DNA of 64,000 nt, from NCBI RefSeq assembly GCF_024320865.1, contig NZ_JANDBD010000003.1, positions 186,001 through 250,000 of the forward strand. Direction: 5' to 3'. This DNA is from Mycolicibacterium arenosum. GTDB taxonomy: Bacteria; Actinomycetota; Actinomycetes; Mycobacteriales; Mycobacteriaceae. The notes under the pieces were generated by a model. The model ran no database searches. It worked only from the letters and a program-made list of their open reading frames with translations, and had not been told where the DNA came from. Shown piece by piece: positions 41,910 to 51,331 of this stretch. Position numbers and translations under genes: made by a program. How positions within the stretch are numbered: the stretch's first letter is position 1; every line of letters starts with the position of its first letter.

Positions 41910-44150
41910 TCATGCTGATGGGTGCCACCGCGATATCGCGCAGGTGAACGCGTACCAGCCGTCGTCGACCCGGATCCGGAGACTCCCGGAGATCCGGCCG
42001 TCGATGCCCTCGTGGAGCACGGTGAACCCGGCGGCGGCGTGCGCGTCCTCGACTCGGGGGATGACGCCAGTCCCGACGTCGTTGTCGTCGATGTCGTCCT
42101 CCTCGATCACGTCGACCTCGATGCCCTCGAGGTACGTGGTGATCGGTTCGGCGATCTTGTCGCCGACGGTACGCACCGAGTCGTCCTCGAAGTCGCCGAT
42201 GATCGAGTTGGGGACGTCGGCGATCACGGTGCCGTCGGCACGTACCCGCAGCGCGATGTCGTCGGCGCCCCAGCCCGACGTCTCCTTCTGGCACGTCAGC
42301 GTGGTGTCGACGGCCGGCCGGGCGATCAGCAGGTTGATCGGTGCGCGGTGCACGATGGTGAAGCTGACCTTCTTCGAGACGTCGGTGAGCCGCCGCACCA
42401 GTACGAAGAAGTGCTCGTTCTCCTTCGCCTCCCAGACGACCCGCGGATCGCTACCCGGATCGGCCTCAGTGAGGAGCGTCGCCGGCGGGGTGACCCCATC
42501 CCAGTGGCCGACGGTCAGCTGAACGTCGGCGGGCACTCCCGCGTCGACGACGACCGCGAACTGCACGTCGACGGACAGTTCCACCGGATTCGGCAGCGGA
42601 ATGCGCGGCGTCTCCACCAGGAACCACTTGCTGTCACTGTCGTCCCAGTCGGCGTCGGCGGTGTTGAGGTTGAAGCGACGGTTCGGAAACCACTCCGTGC
42701 GCGACTGTTCGGGGACCAGCACGATCGCGTCACGCCACGTCCTGCCCTCGTGTCGATGGGTGCGCAGCGTGTAGTTGCTCTCACCGTGCCGGTCCGGCAG
42801 GAAGACCTTGATGAAGAACGGCGCGACGAGCACGAACCGCGGAGCACGTTCCGGATCGTCGTCGACGCGGTACGGCGGTTGCGGCGTGGAGAAGTCGTCG
42901 CCGAGATACACCTCGAACACGACCTCGGCGGAGGTGTTGAAGAGGTCGATGTCGTAGGTGCCCGCCTCGTCGACGCGGTACCAGTCGACGCGGCCCGCGT
43001 TGAGCGACGAGCTGCGAGTGAAGTCCACCCTGTTCGGTATGTCGAACGCGGTTGCGGGCGTGCGAAACGGCTCGTCCGAGTGAAAGTCGGCGCGCAACGG
43101 ATGGTGGTCACTCAGGTACGGCAGGACCCCGTGCGGATCGGCCAACGCGCGGTCGATGCGCACGTGCTGCGCGACGAGTCTGCTTGTCGCCGAACTGAAC
43201 ACGTAATCGAGGCGCTGCCGATACGGCGTGTACACAGCGTCGGCGGTGAAACCGGGGTCGTTGCGTCCGCTGACCAGTCCGGGGCACTGGTCGCGGCCCC
43301 ACCGGTCGACGAGCTGCTCGTACAGCGGTGCGCCCGGTCGTCCGAACAACGTCGTCCACTCGGGGTCCGGTCCCGAGGGATGCGACGCGTCGTCGAGGTC
43401 CGCGTAGCCGACGACGTTGAGGTCGCCGAGGAAGAACACCTCCTTCGCGAACGGCGGGCTCTCCTCGACACACCGTTCCACGAACCCGGCGACGTCTTGC
43501 ATCTGCTTGCGTCGGTCGCCGACGTTCTCGCCCGCGCGATCTGTGTCGGCCTGCGTGTGGCTGATGAACACGTGGCGCTCGTCGACATCGGGCGGCTGCA
43601 GGCGCACGTAGAGCACGCCCTTCGCGGCGAACTTGTCGTTGTCGGACGCGTCTCGGTACATCAGGAACCGCACCACTGGAACCTTGCGCCCGAAAACCGT
43701 TGGAAGCAGCGGAATCACCGCTGGAGGTGCGGGCACGGTCGCGAACGGGAATCGGCTCGCCAGGAACAGCCCGCTGTCCTCGAACTTGCCGAGGGCGAGG
43801 CCGGCCAGGTTGGGAAGTTCGCCCAGCGTGAGTGTCCAGACGTCCTCGACGATGTCGCCGACGAATGCGGGTGGCCGCACGATGCGGGTGTGGAACGTGT
43901 CGGCCTTCGCCACCTGGTAGGGGAACTCGGTACTCAGCAGGTCGCTGAGGACGACACGGGCCGGTTCGTCGAACACCTCGTTGAGGCAGACGACGTCGAT
44001 CTCCTCGGGGCTGTCGAGAATCGCCTGTGCGATCAGCGCCGCTCGCTGCGGCGCGGTGTACACCGGGGGGATCGACGGTGGGGCGCCCATCTCCATCAGC
44101 GCCGACCGCATCTGAACGTTGTAGGTGAGGATGCGCATCGAATCGCTCAC
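41910..44150 (-). CDS. Endonuclease/exonuclease/phosphatase-family protein with long C-terminal extension
   Basis: 746 aa from GTG 44148-44150, overlapping the upstream propeller gene stop (GTGA). Residues ~1-380 show every EEP motif: ILTYNVQ, VVCLNEVFDE (metal Glu), FISHTQAD, FFLGDLNVVG, RLDYVFSS and SDHHPLRADF. There is no signal peptide. The ~360-residue remainder has two strand-rich repeats (VDWYRVDEAGTYDIDLFNTS..., then KWFLVETPRIPLPNPVELSV...) and ends in a small C2-like or stress-type beta domain (WGADDIALRVRADGTVIADV). The N-terminal part resembles neutral-sphingomyelinase-type EEP phosphodiesterases; the substrate could be lipid or nucleic acid. Confidence 0.85.
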   Translation of the reverse strand: MSDSMRILTYNVQMRSALMEMGAPPSIPPVYTAPQRAALIAQAILDSPEEIDVVCLNEVFDEPARVVLSDLLSTEFPYQVAKADTFHTRIVRPPAFVGDIVEDVWTLTLGELPNLAGLALGKFEDSGLFLASRFPFATVPAPPAVIPLLPTVFGRKVPVVRFLMYRDASDNDKFAAKGVLYVRLQPPDVDERHVFISHTQADTDRAGENVGDRRKQMQDVAGFVERCVEESPPFAKEVFFLGDLNVVGYADLDDASHPSGPDPEWTTLFGRPGAPLYEQLVDRWGRDQCPGLVSGRNDPGFTADAVYTPYRQRLDYVFSSATSRLVAQHVRIDRALADPHGVLPYLSDHHPLRADFHSDEPFRTPATAFDIPNRVDFTRSSSLNAGRVDWYRVDEAGTYDIDLFNTSAEVVFEVYLGDDFSTPQPPYRVDDDPERAPRFVLVAPFFIKVFLPDRHGESNYTLRTHRHEGRTWRDAIVLVPEQSRTEWFPNRRFNLNTADADWDDSDSKWFLVETPRIPLPNPVELSVDVQFAVVVDAGVPADVQLTVGHWDGVTPPATLLTEADPGSDPRVVWEAKENEHFFVLVRRLTDVSKKVSFTIVHRAPINLLIARPAVDTTLTCQKETSGWGADDIALRVRADGTVIADVPNSIIGDFEDDSVRTVGDKIAEPITTYLEGIEVDVIEEDDIDDNDVGTGVIPRVEDAHAAAGFTVLHEGIDGRISGSLRIRVDDGWYAFTCAISRWHPSA

Positions 44151-44989
44151 GCCCCGACACCTCCGATCGAATCGAATAGGGGTACAACGACATCGGGTGG
44201 GCTGCCGCGAAGTCTGGCGACGTCGACGAAGCCCGCGCCGTCGAACTGCACCAGACGCAACTCGTTGGCCCGTAGATCGGCCAGCACGATGTCGTCGTCG
44301 TTGACCGCGGCGACGAAACCCGGCGACACGATCGACGGATCGTCGAGCGCCACCTCCACCGTGTCGACGTCGTCCACCACGAGCACCCGCCGGTTGCCGA
44401 CATCGAGGACGAGGACACCGTCGCGGAACGCGCACAGTCCGTAGGGCAGCGAGGGCGCCGATGCGGGTGGCAACGAGATACGGCACCACCCGCTGCCGTC
44501 GCTTCGGTCGATTCTCGTCAGACGCTGTGAGCCGGGGTCGGCGACCCAGATGCGGCCGGACGAGTCGACAGCCAGCCCACGGGGATCGGCGTACGCGCCC
44601 ACTGCCGGGTTGGTCGCCGACGGCATGCCGCGGTGCCCGTATGTGCTCCAACCGGATCCGCCGATGTCGTCGAGGAACACCAGGCGGCAGTTGCCGCTGT
44701 CGAGAACCACCATTCCGCCACCTGTGAACGCGGCGGCCGCCGGCCGTCGGAACTGTCCGTCGCCGGCACCGGACGTGCCGAAGAGCGTCCAGGCGCCGCC
44801 CTGGTCGGCGAGTGCGATGCCGTCGCCGGTGATCTCGGCGACCACCACCGCACCGGACGGGTCGCGGCCGGGGCCGGACGGGCCGCGTAAGCCACCGCCG
44901 CCGAGAGTCCTGAGCGACGACTCGTCGAGGCCCGCGTCGATCTCGAAGACACCACCGCCCAGCAGTTCGGTGAACACCAGCGACGCCAT
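44147..44989 (-). CDS. NHL/SMP-30-like beta-propeller protein
   Basis: 280 aa from ATG 44987-44989 (MASLVFTELL); the frame extends to 45049, but an intact site is not seen for either start. Repeated blades carry the NHL pattern (GDGIALADQGGAWTLFGTSG, NPAVGAYADPRGLAVDSSGR IWVADPGSQRLTRID split over two blades, and GVLVLDVGNRRVLVVDDVD). No signal peptide. Propellers of this kind mediate protein binding or small-ester hydrolysis. The 4-bp overlap with the EEP gene suggests that the two proteins work together. Confidence 0.8.
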   Translation of the reverse strand: MASLVFTELLGGGVFEIDAGLDESSLRTLGGGGLRGPSGPGRDPSGAVVVAEITGDGIALADQGGAWTLFGTSGAGDGQFRRPAAAAFTGGGMVVLDSGNCRLVFLDDIGGSGWSTYGHRGMPSATNPAVGAYADPRGLAVDSSGRIWVADPGSQRLTRIDRSDGSGWCRISLPPASAPSLPYGLCAFRDGVLVLDVGNRRVLVVDDVDTVEVALDDPSIVSPGFVAAVNDDDIVLADLRANELRLVQFDGAGFVDVARLRGSPPDVVVPLFDSIGGVGA

Positions 44990-45196
44990 GAGGTGAGTCT
45001 GATCGCCCGCGCACACGCTGCGGCGGTTTCCGTCGAGAACACCCCGCACGCACGGAAAACGTAGGGAAACCCCCTATATCCCGGCGATGGTCGCGCACCG
45101 CTGTCCATCAACCCGCCGCCGTCGAGGCACCCACGCGATAGTGTTCGAGCGCCACGTTCGCTCACTCTCCGCCCCTCCTCGATCGGAAGGTTTGGC

Positions 45197-46324
45197 ATGA
45201 AGAACTCACGGCTCCTCGCCGTCGCCGCGTCCACCCTCGTCGTCCTGGGACTGGTGTCCTGCGCGCCGCCGGAGAAAGAGGACACCGGCAGCAAAACGGA
45301 GTCCGGGGTGAGCGCCAGGGAGGCCACCTCCGCGGAGGACTTCGGCGGCATGGACAAGCTGATCGAGGCCGCGAAGGCCGAGGGGGAACTCAACGTCATT
45401 GCGCTGCCGCCGGATTGGGCCAACTACGCAGAGATCATCGACACGTTCTCGAAGAAGTACGGGATCAAGGTGAACTCGGCTCAGCCCGATGCCAACAGCC
45501 AGGACGAGATCAACGCCGCTAACCAGCAGAAGGGCAAAAGCACAGCGCCCGACGTCTTCGACCTGGGCCAGGCCATCGCCATCGCGAACACCGACATGTT
45601 CGCGCCGTACAAGGTGGCGACCTTCGACTCGATTCCCGAGCAGTTCAAAGATCCCGACGGCACCTGGGTCAACGATTACGGCGGCTACACGTCGATCGGC
45701 TACGACTCGGCGAAGCTGCCCGAGATCACGAGCGTCGAGGACCTGCTCAAGCCGGAGTTCCAGGGCAAGGTCGCGCTGAACGGCGATCCGACGACGGCGA
45801 GTGCGGCCGCCAACGGCGTGCTGATGACCGCCATCGCCAACGGCGGGTCGGTGGACGACATCGCCCCCGGCGTCGAGTTCTTCATCAAGCTCAAAGAGGC
45901 GGGCAACTTCATCCCGGTGGACCCGACACCCGCGACCATCGAGTCCGGCCAGACCCCCGTCGTCATCGACTGGGATTACCTGAACGCCGCCGAGACCAAG
46001 AAGGTCCCAACGTGGAAGGTGTTCGTCCCCCAGAATGCGTTGGTCGGCGGCTACTACTTCCAGGCCATCAACAAGGACGGCCCGCACCCCGCCGCCGCGC
46101 GACTGTGGCAGGAGTTCCTCTACAGCGACGAGGGCCAGAACCTGTTCCTGAAGGGGCTGGCCCGGCCGGTCCGCGCGGACGCCATGGAGAAGGCGGGGAC
46201 CGTCGACGCGGCGCTGCTGGCCGCCCTGCCGGAGGTCACGGGTGAGCCGGTCGTGGCCACCGACGAGCAGAGCAAGAAGATGGCCGAGTACCTCGGCGCC
46301 AACTGGGCCAAAGTCATCGGTTAG
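45197..46324 (+). CDS. Lipoprotein, ABC-transporter substrate-binding protein (iron/polyamine/phosphonate class)
   Basis: 375 aa, preceded by GGAAGG. The lipobox LVSC gives an acylated Cys at residue 22. The mature part has the extracellular solute-binding pattern (LIEAAKAEGELNVIALPPDW, FSKKYGIKVNSAQPDANSQD, PDVFDLGQAIA, the hinge YGGYTSIGYDS and TPVVIDWDYLN). The nearest groups are Fe3+, spermidine or 2-aminoethylphosphonate binders. No permease or ATPase gene lies nearby, so this is an orphan that must use a remote transporter or serve as a sensor. A long hairpin follows. Confidence 0.85.
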   Translation: MKNSRLLAVAASTLVVLGLVSCAPPEKEDTGSKTESGVSAREATSAEDFGGMDKLIEAAKAEGELNVIALPPDWANYAEIIDTFSKKYGIKVNSAQPDANSQDEINAANQQKGKSTAPDVFDLGQAIAIANTDMFAPYKVATFDSIPEQFKDPDGTWVNDYGGYTSIGYDSAKLPEITSVEDLLKPEFQGKVALNGDPTTASAAANGVLMTAIANGGSVDDIAPGVEFFIKLKEAGNFIPVDPTPATIESGQTPVVIDWDYLNAAETKKVPTWKVFVPQNALVGGYYFQAINKDGPHPAAARLWQEFLYSDEGQNLFLKGLARPVRADAMEKAGTVDAALLAALPEVTGEPVVATDEQSKKMAEYLGANWAKVIG

Positions 46325-46333
46325 TTGTGACTT

Positions 46334-46372
46334 GTGCACGCTCGGGAGCGGTGGGCGCTCCCGAACGTGCAC
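46334..46372. terminator. Bidirectional terminator between convergent genes
   Basis: An extended inverted repeat GTGCACG-ct-CGGGAGCG, loop gtggg, CGCTCCCG-aa-CGTGCAC forms a 7+8-bp stem with a 2-nt internal loop. It fills the 54-bp gap between the lipoprotein gene (plus) and the FAD oxidoreductase (minus). Confidence 0.88.
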
Positions 46373-46378
46373 GAATCG

Positions 46379-47761
46379 CTAGGAGATGCGGACGTTCTGG
46401 CGGGTGAGTTCCGCCTGGACCGCTGAGACGTCGACGTCGTCGAACGAACGGTCGGAGCGAATCGACAGCGCGGCGGCCACCCCGGCGCCCTGACCGGTGA
46501 CGGCGCAGCACGACATGTTGCGCGTCGCGGCGTGGGCGATGCGGTCTCCCCCGGTGGCGCGGCCGGCGACGATCAGGTTGCGCACCGCCTTGGGTAACAG
46601 CGACCGGTACGGGATCTGCAGATAGCGCCCGGTGGTCGGCAGCACCAGAACGCCGTAGCCGTCGATGAACTCCGGATAGATGCCGATGCTGTCGTCGAAC
46701 CGCCCCTGCTCGCGTACGTCGTGCTCGGTGAGGTTGTAGACGGCGTCGATCTTGCGGGTGTCGCGGATGCCGATCGTCATCCCGAAGTTGCGCAGTCGCG
46801 CGGCCTCGCAGCCGGGGGTGTAGCGGCGGAGCGCCTCGATCGCCAGCATCGCCTGCCTGCGGCCCTCGATCTCGAAGCGGGTAAGGCTGTCGGGGTCGGT
46901 GCCGTCGCAGCCGGCGAGGTGGACGAGGTTCATGTAGGTCAGCTCGCCGGTGTCGTGCATGGCACCCCAGGTGCCGCCGATCGTGTTGAGAGCGGCGGGT
47001 AGCACACCGTCGGCGATGGCCTTCGCGAAGGGCTTCTCCAGATACGGCGAGTAGCGGTCGGCGTCTTTCTCGTCGATCTCGTCCGCGGCGAATTCGCCTG
47101 CCGCCCAGTCGCGGTAGGTCTGGGGGTCGTCGGCGACGCCCTTGAGGAACGCCGCCTTGTCGACCCCGGCGAGGTGGAACATCACCGACGCGGCCATCAT
47201 GTCCTCGACCGGCGTCCGATGCACCGGCGCGCCCGCCCGCGTCGCGACGTCGGCGTCTCCGGTCGCATCCACCACACGACGAGCGAGGATCGCCTCCCGG
47301 CCGGCCTTGGACTCGGTGACGATTCCGATGACGGTGTCCCCGTCGACCAGTGGCGCGACGAACTGCCGATGGAGCATCGCGTGAACGCCGGCTTCCTCGA
47401 CCAGTCGGTCGGCGACGAGCTTGAACCCCTCGGAATCCAATTCATATGACAGGGACTGGCTTTCGGGTACGGCGGCGCCCATCGCCTTCGCGCGTTCTTC
47501 GAACTCCCAGCCGATGCCGCCCGCCTCGACGGTCTGCTCGTGGCGGTACCAGGCGAAGCCCTCGACGCCGACGGCGGTGATGTTCCCGCCGAAGCAGCCG
47601 AACCGCTCGACGAGCGCGACGTCCACTCCGGCACGGGCGGCGGCCAGGGCGGCCGCTAGTCCACCCGGACCGGAGCCGACGACCAGCACATCGGTCTGGT
47701 GGATGACGTCGATCTCGCGGCTCGGTTCGGTGACGGTGCGCGGTGGTGTGGGCGTGGGCAC
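46379..47761 (-). CDS. FAD-dependent oxidoreductase (FAD_oxidored type)
   Basis: 460 aa. The N-terminal FAD motif is VLVVGSGPGGLAAALAAARA (~25-44), followed by LVERFGCFGGN, the hallmark of the FAD_oxidored (PF12831-like) group, and RRVVDATGDADVATRAGAPV. The C-terminal LIVAGRATGGDRIAHAATRN holds the second nucleotide contact. Many relatives are anaerobic or sugar/acid oxidoreductases with uncertain substrates. It is convergent with the binding-protein gene and shares no operon with it. Confidence 0.87.
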   Translation of the reverse strand: MPTPTPPRTVTEPSREIDVIHQTDVLVVGSGPGGLAAALAAARAGVDVALVERFGCFGGNITAVGVEGFAWYRHEQTVEAGGIGWEFEERAKAMGAAVPESQSLSYELDSEGFKLVADRLVEEAGVHAMLHRQFVAPLVDGDTVIGIVTESKAGREAILARRVVDATGDADVATRAGAPVHRTPVEDMMAASVMFHLAGVDKAAFLKGVADDPQTYRDWAAGEFAADEIDEKDADRYSPYLEKPFAKAIADGVLPAALNTIGGTWGAMHDTGELTYMNLVHLAGCDGTDPDSLTRFEIEGRRQAMLAIEALRRYTPGCEAARLRNFGMTIGIRDTRKIDAVYNLTEHDVREQGRFDDSIGIYPEFIDGYGVLVLPTTGRYLQIPYRSLLPKAVRNLIVAGRATGGDRIAHAATRNMSCCAVTGQGAGVAAALSIRSDRSFDDVDVSAVQAELTRQNVRIS

Positions 47762-47794
47762 GGAGCGCGATCCTAGCCCCCGCGGGTGTCCGGC

Positions 47795-49036
47795 CTATTC
47801 GCCGCCGCTGGCGCTCCCGGAATCACCGTCAGCGTCGGTACCCGCAGCGGATCCACTCGCTGCTGGCGTGGTGCCAGTGAACGAGCTGATCCCGCTTGTA
47901 ACCATGTCGGAGAACGGCTTCAAGGGCTTGAACGGATCGAACCGAGTCCCGCCCGCGCCGGTTGTGCTCGTCTTGGGCGTCTTGTCGAGCGGAGCACCGT
48001 TGACGCCGGGAATCACCGGCTCCGGATCGGCCTCCGCGCTTCGGGCCGTCTTGACAACCGGCTCCTCGGACTCGGTCGCGGATGCGGCGACGAGTGGAGT
48101 CGGCGCCGGAGCCAGCGGCGGGGAGGTCACCGGCGGAGGCGGCGCGATGATTCCGGGCGCGGGTGGAGTGATCGGCGCAAAGGGAGTGCCACCGGCGGTC
48201 ATGTCCGGCGCAAGGCCGAACGAGAAGCTGTAGGGCATGATTCCCGCGCCGACCGTTGGCAACACGTTGAGGTCGAACGTCGTGGAGCCGATCTGGGTCG
48301 TGGTGTGCAGGCCGCCGACCGCGCTCGCTTGAAACGGGCCGGGGCCGATATCCGCGTTGTCCACGAAGCCGGTGGTCCCGGTGTTCATGATCAGGCCGGG
48401 GATCCCTCCGCGCCAGCGGCCGATGTCGACGGCACTGACGTTGTCGGGGTAGCCACTTGCGAGCAGCGTCCCGCTCGGCGCCTGGAAGAAACCGATGGCC
48501 TTCAGCACGTTGAGGTCGAAGACGGCGGGGCCGAATTGATTCGAGGTCTGCAGGAAGCCCGCGTGGTTGGCCATGAAGGGGTCGTATTGGGCGGCGGCCT
48601 CGGTGAATCCGACCGCTCCCGTGCTGTTGACGATGCCCGCAAGCCCGGCCGCCCACTGATCCGTGCTGTTGACGGTGCCGAGAGTGTTGTTGGTACCGGG
48701 CACCGTCTGCGCGACGCCGATGGACCTGATCGAATTGAGGCCGAAGGACAGCGGGCCGTACTGATTCGCGGTTTGAAGGGCCGCTGCCGCGGCGACGGCA
48801 GCGGGGTCTGTCAGGTCACTGAGTGCCGACACGGCGACGGCACCGGTACTCGGACCGGCTGCGAACGGGAACACCTGACTGACGTTGAACTCGAACGGCG
48901 CAGCGGCAAGTTGCACGTCGCGGCCCGTCGGATCGTTCGAAGTTGCGGCAGGGCTCTGCATCTGAGCGGCTAGCAACACGCCCGCGCTAACGGCTCCGAT
49001 ACCGGTACTGGCCAACAAAAGCCTGGTCGCGTTCAT
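47795..49036 (-). CDS. Exported repeat-containing protein of unknown function
   Basis: 413 aa from ATG 49034-49036. The N-terminus (LLLASTGIGAVSAGVLLAAQ) is a signal peptide or anchor. Residues ~85-270 contain an imperfect repeat whose core recurs three times: LQTANQYGPLSFGLNSIRSI, LQTSNQFGPAVFDLNVLKAI and LHTTTQIGSTTFDLNVLPTV, each followed by a Gly/Asn-rich segment. A fourth, weaker unit (APFEFNVSQVFPF) starts near ~50. The C-terminal ~130 residues are Pro/Ser/Thr rich and disordered. This resembles mycobacterial surface repeat proteins; the function is unknown. It stands divergent from the OPT transporter. Confidence 0.75.
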   Translation of the reverse strand: MNATRLLLASTGIGAVSAGVLLAAQMQSPAATSNDPTGRDVQLAAAPFEFNVSQVFPFAAGPSTGAVAVSALSDLTDPAAVAAAAALQTANQYGPLSFGLNSIRSIGVAQTVPGTNNTLGTVNSTDQWAAGLAGIVNSTGAVGFTEAAAQYDPFMANHAGFLQTSNQFGPAVFDLNVLKAIGFFQAPSGTLLASGYPDNVSAVDIGRWRGGIPGLIMNTGTTGFVDNADIGPGPFQASAVGGLHTTTQIGSTTFDLNVLPTVGAGIMPYSFSFGLAPDMTAGGTPFAPITPPAPGIIAPPPPVTSPPLAPAPTPLVAASATESEEPVVKTARSAEADPEPVIPGVNGAPLDKTPKTSTTGAGGTRFDPFKPLKPFSDMVTSGISSFTGTTPAASGSAAGTDADGDSGSASGGE

Positions 49037-49302
49037 GAAATCCCTAATCCGGCGTCGACAACGTACTTGATTCCTGAAGAATCTACCGCGCCAACGGTCC
49101 GACAGGGAATACATCAGCTAATAACGCTTACGTAGAATACAGTTTGCTGCGGGCAACGTCGCGGCCGAGGGTGACGCGGGCGGTGCAGGTATCGACACGC
49201 GTGACGCGACGAACTCCTCAACCGATGGCGGCGCATCGGGCGGTTCGGGCGGCGTCTGAAGCGTCGACAAAAACCGCTGGCGCACGGACTAACATCCCCC
49301 GG

Positions 49303-51291
49303 GTGACGAAAGCCGACGTCGAACACACCGCTCCGTCAGTTCGCGAACTCACCCTTCGGGGCATCGTCCTCGGCGGCGTCATCACGCTGATCTTCACCGC
49401 CGCCAACGTGTATCTGGGCCTGAAAGTCGGCCTGACGTTCGCCACAGCAATCCCGGCGGCCGTCATCTCGATGGCGATTCTGCGCTACTTCCGCGGCCAC
49501 ACGATCCTCGAGAACAACATCGTGCAGACGATCGCCTCCGCAGCGGGCACACTCGCCGCGATCATCTTCGTCCTGCCCGGCCTGATCATGATCGGGTGGT
49601 GGACCGGCTTCCCGTACTGGATCACGGTGGCGGTGTGCATCGTGGGCGGCGTCCTGGGCGTGATGTACTCCGTTCCCCTGCGCCGCGCCCTCGTCACGGG
49701 ATCGGACCTGCCCTACCCCGAGGGCGTCGCCGCGGCCGAGGTGCTCAAGGTCGGCGAGGCCGCCGAGGACGGCGGCGAGGGAAACAAGCGGAGCCTGCGC
49801 GCGATCATCGTGGGATCACTGGCGGCGGCGGCGATGTCGCTGCTCGCCGCCACGAAACTGATCCTCAGCGACATCGCCGTCTACTTCCGCGTCGGCGCCG
49901 GTGGATCGACGATCGGCGCCAGCCTGTCACTGGCCCTGATCGGCGTCGGCCACCTGGTGGGTGTCACCGTCGGCTTCGCGATGATCGTCGGCCTGGTGAT
50001 CTCGTACTTCATCCTGCTCCCCACGCTGACGTGGGGTGACGTCACCGATGGCGGCGCACTCGAGGACGTCGTCTCGAGCACGTTCTCCAGCGATGTCCGC
50101 TTCGTCGGCGCGGGCGCCATCGCCGTCGCCGCCATCTGGACGCTGCTGAAGATCCTCGGCCCCATCGTGCGCGGCATCCGCGCCGCGGCCGCGTCGACCA
50201 AGACGCGCCGCAGCGGCGAGCAGGTCGAACTCACCGAACGCGACCTCCCCATCGGAATCGTGGGCGGAACGATCGCGGTGTCGCTGATCCCCATCGGGCT
50301 GCTGCTGTGGTGGTTCCTCGAGAGCACCCCGATCGCCGGCAACAGGCCGCTCCTCATCGGGGTGACGCTGCTGTTCGTCGTCGTGATCGGCGCGGTCCTC
50401 GCATCCGTCGCGGGCTACATGGCGGGTCTGATCGGCTCCTCCAACAGCCCGATCTCGGGCCTCGGAATCCTGGTCGTCATCATCGCGTCGGTGGTGCTGG
50501 TGCTGGTGCACGGGCGCAGTGACGACGCCGGACAGACGCTGGCGCTGGTGGCCTACGCGCTGTTCGCTACCGCGATCGTGTTCGGCATCGCCACCATTTC
50601 GAACGACAACCTTCAAGACCTCAAGACTGGCCAACTCGTCGGCGCGACACCGTGGCGACAGCAGGTGGCGTTGGTGATCGGCGTCGTCTTCGGCGGGCTG
50701 GTGATACCTCCCGTCCTCAGCCTGCTCAACACCGCGTTCGGCTTCGCCGGTGCGCCGGGTGCGGGCGAGAACGCTCTCGCCGCACCGCAAGCGGCGTTGA
50801 TCTCCTCGCTCGCCAAGGGCGTCTTCGGTGCCGATCTGGACTGGAAGCTGCTGGGCCTCGGTGCCGCCATCGGCGTCGGGGTCATCGTGATCGACGAGGT
50901 GCTCAGGCTGCGGACCAAGGTCAGCCTGCCGCCGCTGGCCGTCGGGATGGGCATGTACCTCCCGATGTCGCTGACCCTCATCATCCCGTTCGGCGCGCTG
51001 CTGGGCCGCTTCTACGACAGGTGGGCCGAGCGTAGGGGCGGCTCCGCCGAGAACACAGAGCAGAAGAAGCGTCTCGGGGTGTTGATGGCGACGGGGCTCA
51101 TCGTCGGGGAGAGCCTGTTCGGGGTGATCTACGCGGGCATCGTCGCCGGTTCCGGTTCCGACTCGCCACTGGCGATCGTCGGCAAGGGGTTCGCGAACTG
51201 GGGCGAGATCCTCGGCGTCGTGGTCTTCGTGGCGATCATCGCCGGCCTGTACCGGTGGACCCGGCGACTGGCGGACGCCGACCGCTCCTAG
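49303..51291 (+). CDS. OPT/YSL family oligopeptide transporter
   Basis: 662 aa from GTG 49303 (the open frame to 49144 has a basic, non-homologous N-terminus, and no good site is seen for either start). About 14-16 hydrophobic helices are visible. Family segments include ELTLRGIVLGGVITLIFTAA, NVYLGLKVGLTFATAIPAAV, TGSDLPYPEGVAAAEVLKVG and GMGMYLPMSLTLIIPFGALL. OPT proteins take up small peptides or metal-chelate complexes with protons. No regulatory or chelator genes are adjacent. Confidence 0.92.
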   Translation: MTKADVEHTAPSVRELTLRGIVLGGVITLIFTAANVYLGLKVGLTFATAIPAAVISMAILRYFRGHTILENNIVQTIASAAGTLAAIIFVLPGLIMIGWWTGFPYWITVAVCIVGGVLGVMYSVPLRRALVTGSDLPYPEGVAAAEVLKVGEAAEDGGEGNKRSLRAIIVGSLAAAAMSLLAATKLILSDIAVYFRVGAGGSTIGASLSLALIGVGHLVGVTVGFAMIVGLVISYFILLPTLTWGDVTDGGALEDVVSSTFSSDVRFVGAGAIAVAAIWTLLKILGPIVRGIRAAAASTKTRRSGEQVELTERDLPIGIVGGTIAVSLIPIGLLLWWFLESTPIAGNRPLLIGVTLLFVVVIGAVLASVAGYMAGLIGSSNSPISGLGILVVIIASVVLVLVHGRSDDAGQTLALVAYALFATAIVFGIATISNDNLQDLKTGQLVGATPWRQQVALVIGVVFGGLVIPPVLSLLNTAFGFAGAPGAGENALAAPQAALISSLAKGVFGADLDWKLLGLGAAIGVGVIVIDEVLRLRTKVSLPPLAVGMGMYLPMSLTLIIPFGALLGRFYDRWAERRGGSAENTEQKKRLGVLMATGLIVGESLFGVIYAGIVAGSGSDSPLAIVGKGFANWGEILGVVVFVAIIAGLYRWTRRLADADRS

Positions 51292-51331
51292 TCGTCGGTG
51301 ACTTTCGGCGGTCGCGGCAGTCTGCACGTGC

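Noticed and set aside
41922..44444. 840-codon plus-strand open frame
   Set aside because: Antisense to the EEP and NHL genes with all their catalytic motifs; Arg/Val/Asp-rich composition typical of a shadow frame.
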